NCBI GenBank assembly: GCA_937996655.1
Contig: CALKUK010000012.1
Span: forward strand, 186,001-250,000
Direction of reading: 5' to 3'
From: an uncultured Sphingomonadaceae bacterium
GTDB lineage: Bacteria; Pseudomonadota; Alphaproteobacteria; Sphingomonadales; Sphingomonadaceae
Length of the DNA: 64,000 nucleotides
Shown here one piece after another: positions 8,374-17,583 of the stretch. Below the pieces are notes generated by a model. It saw nothing but the letters and a program-made list of their open reading frames with translations, did not search any database and was not told the origin of the DNA. The translations under genes were made by a program, and so were the position numbers. Each line of letters opens with the position of its first letter. Positions within the stretch are counted from its first letter, which is position 1.

Positions 8374-9657
8374 ATGGACAGGATACTTATTCGCGGCGGC
8401 AATCGCCTGAACGGCCGCATTCCGATTTCGGGGGCTAAAAACTCCGCTCTAACCTTGCTGCCGTGCGCGCTGCTGACGGATGAGCCGCTCACGCTGCGCA
8501 ATCTGCCGCGTCTTGCCGACGTGGATAGCTTTGGCCATCTGCTCAACCAGCTCGGTTGTTCCACGATGATCGAAGGCGCGCGACCGGAAGATTTCGGCCG
8601 GGTCATGACGCTGCGCGCGGGCAATATCACCGCGACGATGGCACCCTATGATATCGTGCGGAAAATGCGCGCCTCCATTCTCGTGCTGGGGCCGCTGCTC
8701 GCTCGTGCAGGGGAAGCCACCGTGTCGCTGCCGGGTGGCTGCGCCATCGGCAACCGCCCCATCGATCTCCATCTAAAGGCGCTCGAAGCCTTTGGCGCAG
8801 AGATTGAAACGACGGCAGGCTATGTGACGGCCCGCGCCAAGGGTGGCCGCCTGCCGGGCGGCACCATCGTGTTCCCCGTCGTCTCTGTTGGGGCGACGGA
8901 AAATGCGCTGATGGCGGCAGTCCGTGCCAAGGGCACCTGCATCCTTGAAAATGCGGCGCGTGAGCCGGAAATTGTCGACCTGTGCAACCTGCTGGTGGCC
9001 ATGGGCGCGCATATTGAAGGTATCGGCACGGAAAAGCTGATCGTCGAAGGCGTCGACCGTTTGCACGGTGCGACCTATGCCGTGATGCCTGATCGTATTG
9101 AGGCAGGCAGCTATGCCTGTGCCGTTGGCCTTGCCGGCGGGACGGTTGAGCTGGACGGCGCCAACCCCGAAGATATGCACGCGACGATTGCAGCCCTGCG
9201 CGAAGCAGGCGTTGAGGTGACCGAACATAAGCGCGGCATCACCGTCTCTTCCGATGGAAAGCTGCGTCCGCTGACTCTGTCGACATCTCCATTCCCGGGC
9301 TTTGCGACCGACATGCAGGCACAGTTCATGGCGATGCTGCTGCGGGCAGATGGCGCCAGCGTGCTGACCGAAACCATTTTTGAAAACCGTTATATGCACG
9401 TGCCTGAGCTGGCCCGCATGGGGGCGGACATTCAGGTCAAGGGCCGCACCGCTGTTGTCCGCGGCGTCCAGCGCCTGGTCGGGGCGCCGGTGATGGCAAC
9501 TGATCTGCGCGCCTCGATGAGCCTCATCATCGCCGGACTGGTCGCGGAAGGGGAGACGCAGGTATCCCGCATCTATCACCTTGATCGCGGTTATGAGCGG
9601 CTGGAAGAAAAACTGTCCGCCGTCGGCGCGGATATTGAGCGCAATAGCGACGGGTAG
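8374..9657 (+). CDS. murA: UDP-N-acetylglucosamine 1-carboxyvinyltransferase (MurA)
   Basis: First committed enzyme of peptidoglycan synthesis: it transfers enolpyruvate from PEP to UDP-GlcNAc. At 427 residues it is of normal length for a single-copy proteobacterial MurA. The start MDRILIRGGNRLNGRIPISGAKNS, the catalytic cysteine at residue 123 in LPGGCAIGNRPIDLH, and the C-terminal RASMSLIIAGLVAEGETQ region are all present. The cysteine makes the enzyme formally of the fosfomycin-sensitive type. It starts 48 bases after the GNAT gene and ends at a REP-like repeat facing the DUF445 gene. Confidence 0.98.
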   Translation: MDRILIRGGNRLNGRIPISGAKNSALTLLPCALLTDEPLTLRNLPRLADVDSFGHLLNQLGCSTMIEGARPEDFGRVMTLRAGNITATMAPYDIVRKMRASILVLGPLLARAGEATVSLPGGCAIGNRPIDLHLKALEAFGAEIETTAGYVTARAKGGRLPGGTIVFPVVSVGATENALMAAVRAKGTCILENAAREPEIVDLCNLLVAMGAHIEGIGTEKLIVEGVDRLHGATYAVMPDRIEAGSYACAVGLAGGTVELDGANPEDMHATIAALREAGVEVTEHKRGITVSSDGKLRPLTLSTSPFPGFATDMQAQFMAMLLRADGASVLTETIFENRYMHVPELARMGADIQVKGRTAVVRGVQRLVGAPVMATDLRASMSLIIAGLVAEGETQVSRIYHLDRGYERLEEKLSAVGADIERNSDG

Positions 9658-9679
9658 ACGCAACTTTCCCTATCCGTTT

Positions 9680-9762
9680 GCCCAGAGCTTGTCGAAGGGC
9701 GGTCCTTTTCTGTTTTATTTGCGACAACAGGAAGGACAATGCTTCGACAAGCTCAGCATGAG
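9680..9762. repeat. REP-like inverted repeat between convergent genes (copy 2)
   Basis: Arms of 13 bases at 9685-9697 and 9742-9754 are perfect reverse complements (GAGCTTGTCGAAG and CTTCGACAAGCTC) with about 44 bases between them. They match the core of the element at 3074-3147. It occupies the space between the 3' ends of murA and the DUF445 gene, again a convergent pair. Confidence 0.8.
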
Positions 9763-9780
9763 CGGATTTGAGATGTCAGC

Positions 9781-11052
9781 TTAAAACCAGACATCCACAG
9801 CATGGATGGCAAGGCCGACAAGCCCGCCAACCAGCGTGCCGTTGATGCGGATATATTGGAGGTCGCGGCCTACCGCGGTCTCCACGCGCTCTGTCACCTT
9901 GCCGACATCCCAGCTGCGGATCGTGTCTGACACCAGCTTGACGATGCCGTCGCCATAGCTGGCAGTCGCCCCCACGGCGGCGCGGCGGGCGAAACGGTTG
10001 ATGGTTGTGCGGATGCGGTCGTCGGATTGGAGCGTCTGGCCCAATTGGCGCAGCGTATCGCCCAGCTTTCCAGCCATGGCCTTGTCCGGGTCGCGTGCCG
10101 CGCGCAGCAGGGCGGTCCGCCCCTGTTGCCACAGCCCATCAATCCAGCGCTGCATGGCGGGGTTGTCAATCAGCTCATCCTTCAGCGCCTGCACCCGCGC
10201 CTGCATGGCGTCATTATGCTGGAGGTCAAAGGCTAGGTCTTCCAGCAGCTCATTGATCTTCAGTCGCAACGGGTGCTCCGGATTGTCCGCCATGTCGAAC
10301 ACCAGCTTGTTGAGGCCCGTGATGACAGCATTGGACACATTCTCGTCCAGCCCGGTCCAGCGCAGGATGCGGCCCGCGCGCTCATGCACCATGTCGCGGA
10401 TAATCTCTTCATTCGAGGCGATGATGAGGCTGGCTCGGTTGATGATACCATCGAGCAGGGGGACGTGGCGGCCTTCGCGGATGGAGGCTGTGAGGGTCTG
10501 GCCCAGCAGAGGGGAGACATCCATCCGCCGGAGCCGGTCTGCAATGGCGGTTTTGGCCATGCCGCCCAGCCGGTCATCATCCAGACTTTCAAGGATATCG
10601 GCGAGCAGACGTGACGCGCCATCGCGCAACCGTCCGGACCCGCCGCGTTCATCACTGGCGAGAAACCGACCGGCAGCACCCGCCACGTCGAGGCCCCGCA
10701 TCCGCCGGGCGACAACGGCGGGGGTGAGGAAATTATCGCGCAGGAAGGTGGCGAGCGTATCGCCGATCCTGTCTTTATTGCGCGGGATGATGGCCGTGTG
10801 CGGGATCGGCAGGCCAAGCGGATGCCGGAACAACGCCGTCACCGCGAACCAGTCTGCCAGACCGCCGACCATCGCCGCGTCGGCAAAGGCCTTCACGAAC
10901 CCGATGAACGGATGGACAGGGCCGATCACCCGCGTGGCGATATAGACGCCGGCCATGACGACGAGCATGCCCGTCGCGATGATCTTCATCTGCCGTGCAT
11001 CTGCCGCCGTCGGCAGCAGGCGAGGCGCCGGCCGCTTGAAGAGGGCATTCAC
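9781..11052 (-). CDS. DUF445-domain membrane protein (YjiN-like)
   Basis: Membrane-associated protein of 423 residues in the DUF445 family, function unknown. It has a hydrophobic helix near residues 23-42, the conserved segments KAFADAAMVGGLADWFAVTA and LFRHPLGLPIPHTAIIP, a long helical middle (about 90-395), and a final hydrophobic helix in NGTLVGGLVGLAIHAVDVW. These are the hallmarks of the family. The gene starts 16 bases after the RND permease stop and is probably the last gene of that transcript, though a functional link with efflux is inference only. Confidence 0.9.
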   Translation of the reverse strand: MNALFKRPAPRLLPTAADARQMKIIATGMLVVMAGVYIATRVIGPVHPFIGFVKAFADAAMVGGLADWFAVTALFRHPLGLPIPHTAIIPRNKDRIGDTLATFLRDNFLTPAVVARRMRGLDVAGAAGRFLASDERGGSGRLRDGASRLLADILESLDDDRLGGMAKTAIADRLRRMDVSPLLGQTLTASIREGRHVPLLDGIINRASLIIASNEEIIRDMVHERAGRILRWTGLDENVSNAVITGLNKLVFDMADNPEHPLRLKINELLEDLAFDLQHNDAMQARVQALKDELIDNPAMQRWIDGLWQQGRTALLRAARDPDKAMAGKLGDTLRQLGQTLQSDDRIRTTINRFARRAAVGATASYGDGIVKLVSDTIRSWDVGKVTERVETAVGRDLQYIRINGTLVGGLVGLAIHAVDVWF

Positions 11053-11068
11053 ATCCCGGGCGATGGCT

Positions 11069-14000
11069 TTACTCCGCCGGCTCGGCCGTCGCGCCGGACC
11101 GAGAAAAACGTGCCTTCAAGCGAGAGAAGACCTTGGCCGGGAACAGGCGGGGCGGACGACCCTGCTGGTCCATATCATCGCCATGGGTGGTCAGATAATG
11201 GCGCAACCAGGGGCCAAGGCGGCTTTCCATGCCGACGGCAAGGCTAAAGCTGGCGGGCACGATCAGCAGCGTGAGGAAGGTCGATACAATCAGGCCGCCG
11301 ATCACCGTCACACCCATGGGCTGGGCAAAGGCACCATCGCCTGTCAGCGCAAGAGCGGTGGGCACCATGCCGGCAACCATCGCGACCGTTGTCATCACAA
11401 TCGGCTGAGCGCGCTTATGGCCAGCATCCATGATGGCTTCAAACCGCGGTATGCCCTTGTCGATTTCCTCCAGCGCGAAGTCGACGAGAAGGATGGAGTT
11501 TTTGGCCACGATACCGAACAGCATCAGCGTCCCGATGAGCACCGGCATGGAGATGGCGAAGCCGAACAGCTTCAGCGCGATCATGCCGCCCAGCGGGGCC
11601 AGCAGCAGCGAGCCCATGTTGACGAGAGGTGGCACGAAGCGGTGATAAAGAAGCACGAGCACCGCAAACACAGAGGCAATGCCCGTGATGATGGCAATCA
11701 TGAAGTTGGAGATCATCTCCTGCTGCCAGCGGGCATCGCCCAAGGTCAGCTTCTTCACTCCCTGCGGAAGGTTCTTCATGGTGGGCAGCGCGTCGATGGC
11801 CTGCATCGCCTGGCTGTTCACATAGGGTTTGCCGGTGTCTGGATTGACAGCATAGTCGGCGCCAATCGAGATGCGGCGGCTCTGGTTGGAGCGCTGGATT
11901 GTCGTCGGCCCGGCCCCGAAGGAAATCTCGGCCACGGTCTTTAGGGGAACCGAGCCGCCAGTCGATGTCGGCACGGGCAGGTTTTCAATCGTTGACAGAT
12001 TGCGGCGGGAGCTTTCCGAAAGCGACACGCGGATCGGCACCTGACGGTCTGACAGCGAGAATTTCGCACTGTTCTGATCAATATCGCCAATGGTCGCGAT
12101 GCGGATCGTCTGCGACAAGGCCGCGGTCGTGACGCCAAGGCTGGCGGCAAGGTCTGCGCGCGGTTTGATGGTCACTTCAGGGCGCAGCATGTCACCCCCA
12201 ATGCGGGCGGCGGTGATTTCTTTCACGCCGCGCATCTCTTCATTCACCTTTTGCGCAGTCTGCTGGAGCAGGACGGGATCACTGCCGCCAAGTGTGATGG
12301 TGACGTCGCGGCCCGAAAAGCCGCCGGTCTGGGATTGGAAGGTCACCCGCGCGTCGGCGACTTGTGAGAAGCGTTTGCCCCAAGATTTTTCAAACTCGTC
12401 CGACGTCATCTTCCGGTCCGGAGACAGACGGAGATAGATCGTTGCTTTGGCAGGTTGAATGTCGGCAAAGGCAGCGACAACTTCAGGCGCGTCCTCGTCC
12501 AATGTCTTTTGCAGTCGCTCCACCAGCTGCTTCGTTTGTTGCAGCGTCGTGCCCGGCACCATCTCAACGCGGATAGAGCTATAATCAAAATTCATCGTGG
12601 GCTGGAACTGGAAGGGCAGCGACATGACCATGACGACCGTGGCCACCAGCGATCCGATTCCGCCCACGACGACCCAGCGGCGGTTGTTGAGCGTCCAGCG
12701 CAGGATGGTCATGTAGCGATCCATCACCCAACCTTCGCCATGCTTTTCTTCGCCGTGTGCCTTCAGGAAGTAGGCGGCAATCATCGGCGTGATCATGCGC
12801 GCGACGGCCAGCGACAGAAGGACAGCGGCCACAACGGTGAAGCCGAAATTCTTGAAGAACTGCCCGGACACACCCGGCATCAGCCCGACGGGTAGGAACA
12901 CGGCGACAATCGAGAAGGTCGTCGCAACAACGGCAAGGCCGATTTCATCCGCCGCATCGATGGACGCCTGATAGGCGGATTTGCCCATGCGCATATGTCG
13001 GACGATATTTTCAATTTCCACAATGGCGTCATCGACCAGCACCCCGGCTACAAGGCTGAGCGCGAGCATCGAGATGCCGTTGAGGCTGAAGCCCAGCAGA
13101 TCCATGAACCAGAAGGTCGGGATGGCGGAGAGGGGAATGGCGATGGCAGAAATGGCGGTCGCGCGCCCGTCACGCAGGAACAGCCACACCACGAGAACCG
13201 CCAGCACCGCGCCTTCGATCATCGAGGAGAGCGATGAGGAATATTGCGACTTGGTATAGTCGACCGTTGTATAGAGTTCGGTGAAGTGGATCTTCGGATT
13301 TTCCTTCTGGATCGCCCGGAGTTCCTTCCACATTGCGTCATAGACCTTCACGTCCGATGCGCCCTTGGCGCGCTGGACAGAGAAGCTAAGCACCTGACGC
13401 CCGTTCATGGTCGAAATAGCGCGCTGCTCACCATAAAGATCGCGGACTTCGGCGACGTCCGACAGCTTGACCGAACGGCCGCCGCCAATCGCAATGTTGG
13501 TGTCCCCCAGCGTATACGCATCGCGCGCATTGCCAAGGACGCGCACCGATTGTTCCGCCCCTGCAATTTCGGTGCGCCCGCCTGCCGCATTGATGTTGCT
13601 CTGGCGGAGCTGGTTGTTCACCTGTGCCGCCGTAATACCGAGTGACTGGAGCTTGGACGGATCAAGAATGACCCGAATTTCGCGGGAAACCCCACCGTCA
13701 CGGTTGACGGCAGCAGCCCCCGGCACGCCCTGAAGGCGCTTCACCACCACGTCGTCGACGTACCAGCTCAGCTGCTCCAGCGTCATGTCGACCGCTTCGA
13801 CCGAAATATAGGCAATGGGTTCACCCGTGGTGTCGACGCGGTTTACCTGTGGCTCCAAAATGCCGTCCGGCAGAACGCTGCGCACCTTGGTCAGTGCATC
13901 GCGAATGTCATTGACGCCGCGGTCGATATCGGTGCCGATCTGGAATTGGACGAAGGTCATCGACGTGCCTTCCCGCACGGTCGAATTGATTTCATCCACG

Positions 14001-14236
14001 CCATTGATCGACCGGAGCGCCGGTTCCACGATCTGCGTGACCTGCTTTTCAAGCTCGGTCGGCGCCGCACCCGGCTGGGTGATGATCACTTGCGCGCCGG
14101 GAAATTCGATGTCCGGATTGTTGTTCACGTCCATCCGGCTGAAGCTGACGATGCCCGCCAGCAACAGGGCCACAAATAGCACGATCGGCGGAACCGGGTT
14201 GCGAATGCACCAGGCCGAGATGTTCCGGAAGTTCAT
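11069..14236 (-). CDS. RND efflux permease (AcrB/HAE1-like)
   Basis: Inner-membrane proton-driven drug or metabolite exporter of 1055 residues, forming the trimeric core of a tripartite pump. It has the standard RND duplication: a first membrane helix near residues 13-30 and large periplasmic loops after the first and seventh helices. The transmembrane motif with charged residues is visible as GVLVDDAIVEIENI in the middle of the protein, the position of the proton-relay aspartates. The C-terminal half carries GIVAKNSILLVDFALEE. The gene follows the adaptor by 11 bases. No outer-membrane factor gene is adjacent, so a TolC-type channel must come from elsewhere. Substrate unknown. Confidence 0.96.
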   Translation of the reverse strand: MNFRNISAWCIRNPVPPIVLFVALLLAGIVSFSRMDVNNNPDIEFPGAQVIITQPGAAPTELEKQVTQIVEPALRSINGVDEINSTVREGTSMTFVQFQIGTDIDRGVNDIRDALTKVRSVLPDGILEPQVNRVDTTGEPIAYISVEAVDMTLEQLSWYVDDVVVKRLQGVPGAAAVNRDGGVSREIRVILDPSKLQSLGITAAQVNNQLRQSNINAAGGRTEIAGAEQSVRVLGNARDAYTLGDTNIAIGGGRSVKLSDVAEVRDLYGEQRAISTMNGRQVLSFSVQRAKGASDVKVYDAMWKELRAIQKENPKIHFTELYTTVDYTKSQYSSSLSSMIEGAVLAVLVVWLFLRDGRATAISAIAIPLSAIPTFWFMDLLGFSLNGISMLALSLVAGVLVDDAIVEIENIVRHMRMGKSAYQASIDAADEIGLAVVATTFSIVAVFLPVGLMPGVSGQFFKNFGFTVVAAVLLSLAVARMITPMIAAYFLKAHGEEKHGEGWVMDRYMTILRWTLNNRRWVVVGGIGSLVATVVMVMSLPFQFQPTMNFDYSSIRVEMVPGTTLQQTKQLVERLQKTLDEDAPEVVAAFADIQPAKATIYLRLSPDRKMTSDEFEKSWGKRFSQVADARVTFQSQTGGFSGRDVTITLGGSDPVLLQQTAQKVNEEMRGVKEITAARIGGDMLRPEVTIKPRADLAASLGVTTAALSQTIRIATIGDIDQNSAKFSLSDRQVPIRVSLSESSRRNLSTIENLPVPTSTGGSVPLKTVAEISFGAGPTTIQRSNQSRRISIGADYAVNPDTGKPYVNSQAMQAIDALPTMKNLPQGVKKLTLGDARWQQEMISNFMIAIITGIASVFAVLVLLYHRFVPPLVNMGSLLLAPLGGMIALKLFGFAISMPVLIGTLMLFGIVAKNSILLVDFALEEIDKGIPRFEAIMDAGHKRAQPIVMTTVAMVAGMVPTALALTGDGAFAQPMGVTVIGGLIVSTFLTLLIVPASFSLAVGMESRLGPWLRHYLTTHGDDMDQQGRPPRLFPAKVFSRLKARFSRSGATAEPAE

Positions 14237-14247
14237 GGGACTAAGCC

Positions 14248-15435
14248 TCAGTTCGACTTGGGACGGACCGGAACGACACTCTCTCCGGGGTTGAGGAAGG
14301 CGCCTGCCGTTAGGACCACGCGCTCACGCCCGGACAATCCGGTGGCAATGGTGATGCCCTTATCAGACACAGCCCCTACCTTCACGTCGCGGCGTTCGAC
14401 CTTGTTCTGCGCATTGACGACGAAAACGTAATTGCCCTTCTCATCGCTCTGCACAGCTGATTCCGGCAGCATCGGCGCCTGCGCCGCGCCCGAACGGATG
14501 GACGCGGTGGCAAAGCCGCCGGGACGGATCGCCTCATTATAGGCCAGCGCAATGCGAACCGATCCCTGACGCGTTGTCGGATCAATTACGGGCGGCATCT
14601 GCCACACTTGGCCAATAAAGGCCTTGGTCGTGCCCACTGGCGTCACTTCTGCTGAGGTGCCGACCGACAATTTGGCAAGATCTGCTTCAGCGAGCATCGC
14701 GCGCAATTCCATTTCGCCACCCTTGGCAATGCGGAACAGGACCGCGCCGCCACCGCCGACAACCTGGCCGGGTTCAACATTGCGGGACAGGAGCAAGCCG
14801 GAGGCCGGTGCGCGGATGTCCAAGCGGCCAATGCGGGCGCTGTTTTCCCCAAATTGCGCTCGCGCCACGTTCAGCCGCGCATAAGCGGCGTCGCGCTGCG
14901 CGGTCTTGCGGTCAATGTCTGCTTTGGAGATGAAGCCACGCTCGGCCAGTGTCTTGGCGCGATCCAGCTCATTTTGGGCGAGGCTCGCATCGGCCTGCGC
15001 CACGCGGATCTGCGCGCCGAGCGATGCGGACTGCTGCGCCTGAACCTGACGGTCGACAGACGCGAGCACTTGGCCTTGCGATACCCAGTCACCGGCATCG
15101 ACGAAGACGCGCGTCACCATGCCGCCTTCACCGACAGCGCCCACGGGCATTTCGCGGCGCGCGGCCAATGATCCCGTGGCACTTATGGTGGATTGAACCA
15201 TGCTCGATCCGGGGACGACCACGGTCACGGTCGGGGACTGTTTCTGCCCGTCCTGATCAGCCGCCGCACCGCCGCCGCCAAACACCTTGGCGGCAATATA
15301 GGCGGCAAGAAGCACAGCGGCGATGACGCCGCCGACGATCATCCGGCGCTTGCGCTTGCGCGCAGCCGCCTCGGCATCATCGTCGGACAGGTCAACCGGT
15401 TCTGCGTGGCGCGCAAACGTCGTTTCGAGATTCAT
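14248..15435 (-). CDS. RND efflux periplasmic adaptor (membrane fusion protein)
   Basis: Adaptor of 395 residues linking the permease to an outer-membrane channel. A cytoplasmic N-terminal tail is followed by one membrane anchor (about residues 32-50). The lipoyl-like half motifs flank a coiled hairpin (VFVDAGDWVSQGQVLA before it, IRAPASGLLLSRNVEPG after it), then come the beta-barrel and membrane-proximal domains. There is no lipobox cysteine, so it is anchored by the helix. It is the first gene of the leftward adaptor-permease-DUF445 unit; no local regulator lies next to it. The 263 bases upstream, up to the GlsB-like gene, hold the divergent promoter region and nothing else I recognise. 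Confidence 0.94.
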   Translation of the reverse strand: MNLETTFARHAEPVDLSDDDAEAAARKRKRRMIVGGVIAAVLLAAYIAAKVFGGGGAAADQDGQKQSPTVTVVVPGSSMVQSTISATGSLAARREMPVGAVGEGGMVTRVFVDAGDWVSQGQVLASVDRQVQAQQSASLGAQIRVAQADASLAQNELDRAKTLAERGFISKADIDRKTAQRDAAYARLNVARAQFGENSARIGRLDIRAPASGLLLSRNVEPGQVVGGGGAVLFRIAKGGEMELRAMLAEADLAKLSVGTSAEVTPVGTTKAFIGQVWQMPPVIDPTTRQGSVRIALAYNEAIRPGGFATASIRSGAAQAPMLPESAVQSDEKGNYVFVVNAQNKVERRDVKVGAVSDKGITIATGLSGRERVVLTAGAFLNPGESVVPVRPKSN

Positions 15436-15698
15436 TCTGGTTCCGCTTTCGGCCCGCTCGTGCAGGCTGAGTCTCTGGGTCTGGCCGGTGTATTATCTCA
15501 ATAAGTCACCCAGCACAAGGCGTTTGCGGCGCGCCGTCCCCGTGCCGCGCCGCTTATTTGCGATAATGCTGCCAAAATCGCAAGCGCCCCAAGGGTCAGG
15601 TTTGGTCGATTTGGGCTTGTCATGGGCTGACTTTAACATGACGATACCAAATCGGAGGCAAGTGTTGCGCCTTCGCCACACTCATGGGGAGAGAGTCC

Positions 15699-15980
15699 AT
15701 GGAGATATTTGCAGGACATGGTTGGATCATGACCATCATTATCGGCGGTTTGGCCGGAGCGGTGGGCAAGTGGATTATGCCGGGTAAAGATCCGGGGGGG
15801 CTGATCGTCACGATTCTCTTAGGGATCGCGGGCGCATTGCTTGTGACGCTGCTTGGCACGTTGACCGGCTGGTATGCCGCCGGCGAAGGCGCCGGCTTTA
15901 TCGGTGCCGTCATCGGCTCGATCATTCTTTTGTTCATTTACCGCAAAGTCAGTGGGGGCAACAGCGGCCCTGCTGCCTGA
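15699..15980 (+). CDS. GlsB/YeaQ/YmgE-family small membrane protein
   Basis: Small inner-membrane protein of 93 residues in the transglycosylase-associated (GlsB/YeaQ/YmgE) stress-response family. Three hydrophobic glycine-rich helices are visible: TIIIGGLAGAVGKWI, TILLGIAGALLVTLLG and FIGAVIGSIILLFIYR. The start at 15699 is preferred over the in-frame ATG 15 bases upstream because GGGAGAGAG precedes it at a good distance. Family members are often induced by envelope or general stress, but their exact role is unknown. A strong terminator-like hairpin follows at 16007, before the SIMPL gene. Confidence 0.88.
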   Translation: MEIFAGHGWIMTIIIGGLAGAVGKWIMPGKDPGGLIVTILLGIAGALLVTLLGTLTGWYAAGEGAGFIGAVIGSIILLFIYRKVSGGNSGPAA

Positions 15981-16006
15981 CGGACTTTGTCTATTCAGGC
16001 CCGGTG

Positions 16007-16048
16007 CAGGCCGGCCGGTGCAGGTCGCGCTGGCCGGCCTGTTGTTTT
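16007..16048 (+). terminator. Rho-independent terminator after the GlsB-like gene
   Basis: A perfect 10-base stem, CAGGCCGGCC at 16007-16016 pairing with GGCCGGCCTG at 16032-16041, with a 15-base loop. It is followed by TTGTTTTG. It sits 27 bases after the stop codon and ends before the SIMPL gene's ribosome site. Confidence 0.7.
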
Positions 16049-16073
16049 GGGGCGGTTGTATGAAGGAGACCAG

Positions 16074-16796
16074 ATGATGAAGCGCAATTTTGCAAAATCT
16101 GTCGCCGCTGCGACGGCCATGGCGGCGGCCTCTGCCGCCTCTGCCCAAACGGGTGCGCCCGCGCAGGCCGCCGGAACGCGTCTTGAGCTCCAGGCGCGCG
16201 GGGAAGTTCGCGTGACGCCGGATATCGCCGTCGTCTCGGCGGGCGTTGTGACCCAGTCTGTCGATGCGTCGGGTGCGATGCGGGAAAATGCGGCACGGAT
16301 GTCGCGCGTTTTTGCAGCCCTGAAGCAGGCCGGCATTGCAGAAAAGGATATTCAGACGACCTCGGTCAACCTTTCACCGCAATATCGGTACACAAATAAT
16401 GAAGCGCCGGTCATCACGGGCTATCAGGCCAGCAATACCGTGTCCGTCCGTTTTCGGGACATTGGGAAGAGCGGACAGGTGCTCGACGCGCTGGTGAAAC
16501 AGGGGGCGAACCAGATCAACGGCCCGATGCTTGAAGTCGAATCACCGCAGGCCGCGCAGGACAAGGCCCGGCTGGAGGCGATCAAGACTTTGCAGGATCG
16601 TGCCGCGCTCTATGCCAAAGCCACAGGACTGCAGGTGAAACGGATCCTGTCGATCAATGAATCGGTCGACTATTCGCCCGGCCCGATGCCGATGGTGCGC
16701 ATGGCCATGGCTGCCCCTGCGGCTGAAAAAACCGACATTGCCGCGGGCGAACAGTCAATTGGCGTGAGCGTTTCTGTGGTCTTTGAACTCAACTAA
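16074..16796 (+). CDS. SIMPL-domain (DUF541) periplasmic protein
   Basis: Exported protein of 240 residues in the SIMPL family (YggE/BP26-like). A signal peptide MMKRNFAKSVAAATAMAAAS ends near the AQTGA site, about residue 25. The mature part begins with the family pattern GEVRVTPDIAVVSAGVVTQS, and contains the IQTTSVNLSPQY and GYQASNTVSVRFRDI strands and a GVSVSVVFEL C terminus. Family members protect against oxidative or envelope stress, or form channel-like rings; the precise role is not established. The start is set by AAGGAG at 16063-16068, six or nine bases before two adjacent ATGs. It lies tail to tail with the next gene, three bases apart. Confidence 0.9.
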   Translation: MMKRNFAKSVAAATAMAAASAASAQTGAPAQAAGTRLELQARGEVRVTPDIAVVSAGVVTQSVDASGAMRENAARMSRVFAALKQAGIAEKDIQTTSVNLSPQYRYTNNEAPVITGYQASNTVSVRFRDIGKSGQVLDALVKQGANQINGPMLEVESPQAAQDKARLEAIKTLQDRAALYAKATGLQVKRILSINESVDYSPGPMPMVRMAMAAPAAEKTDIAAGEQSIGVSVSVVFELN

Positions 16797-16799
16797 AGA

Positions 16800-17057
16800 T
16801 CAATGCGGGCGCCAGCGCCGTGCAAGGGCAAGCAGCCCGAGCGCGGCAACAGCGCCCGCAACTGCTCCGGCGTAGCCAGCAGCGGATAGCCCCATAAACA
16901 GGCCCTTGCCATTGGCGGTGAGACCAAGGGCAAAGCTGCCTGCGGCCCCGCCGATGAGATTGGCCAGCATATCCGCCTGCGCAAAGGCGCGGCGCATCGC
17001 GGTGAAAAGCCAGCCGAGCGCACCACCGATCACAAGCAGGACAAGAAAATTAGTCAT
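16800..17057 (-). CDS. Small glycine-rich membrane protein, probably GlsB-like
   Basis: Membrane protein of 85 residues with three predicted hydrophobic helices: FLVLLVIGGALGWLF, ANLIGGAAGSFALGL and AGAVAGAVAALGLLAL, ending in an RRWR positively charged tail. The spacing and Gly/Ala composition resemble the transglycosylase-associated family seen at 15699, but the match is loose. It converges on the SIMPL gene, so two such small membrane proteins flank that exported protein. Codon pattern and clean boundaries support a real gene; function unknown. Confidence 0.6.
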   Translation of the reverse strand: MTNFLVLLVIGGALGWLFTAMRRAFAQADMLANLIGGAAGSFALGLTANGKGLFMGLSAAGYAGAVAGAVAALGLLALARRWRPH

Positions 17058-17176
17058 GCGGGGGGCCTAGCCGCAGGGGGCGGGGGGATCAACTGGCCAG
17101 GAATGGGATCGAAAATGGAAACGGGCGGCCACAGGTCTGCCCTGTGCCGCCCGCTGCCCTGTTTGTGTCGGAGGCT

Positions 17177-17476
17177 TCAGAAGCGCTGCTGGCGCTCGTA
17201 AAGGCTCTTATAATGCTGAATCCGGGTCACGCGCAGCCCAGGCATGCCGGAACGATCGATCGCCCGCTGCCAGCCAGCAAATTCTTCAAGCGTCAGGCCG
17301 TAACGTTCGCAGACTTCGTCCACAGTCAACAGGCCGCCATTTACCGCTGCGACCACTTCTGCCTTACGGCGGACGACCCAACGGGTTGTCGAAGGGGGCG
17401 GCAAACTGTCGAGCGTCAGTGGCTCACCGAGTGGGCCAATGACTTGGGCCGGACGAATTTTCTGGTTTTCGATCAT
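17177..17476 (-). CDS. sciP: DUF1153 protein, CtrA inhibitor SciP homologue
   Basis: Small helix-turn-helix protein of 99 residues. The DUF1153 signature is complete: IGPLGEPLTLDSLPPP, then RWVVRRKAEVVAAVNGGLL, the HTH segment VDEVCERYGLTLEEFAGWQ, and the final GLRVTRIQHYK. In Caulobacter crescentus the family member SciP binds CtrA and blocks its activation of target promoters in G1 cells. The match is strong enough to name the gene, but a role in this organism is inferred. GAGG lies five bases before the ATG. A short palindrome, CGGGTC-CA-GACCCG at 17491-17504, sits in the untranslated leader. Confidence 0.9.
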   Translation of the reverse strand: MIENQKIRPAQVIGPLGEPLTLDSLPPPSTTRWVVRRKAEVVAAVNGGLLTVDEVCERYGLTLEEFAGWQRAIDRSGMPGLRVTRIQHYKSLYERQQRF

Positions 17477-17583
17477 TCTTACCTCAAAGCCGGGTCCAGA
17501 CCCGTTTTCTCTTGTTGCAGACCCAAATAAACACCACGGGTTGAAAGATCGCTAAAATGCCAAGGTAAATTTTGCGGTCATAT

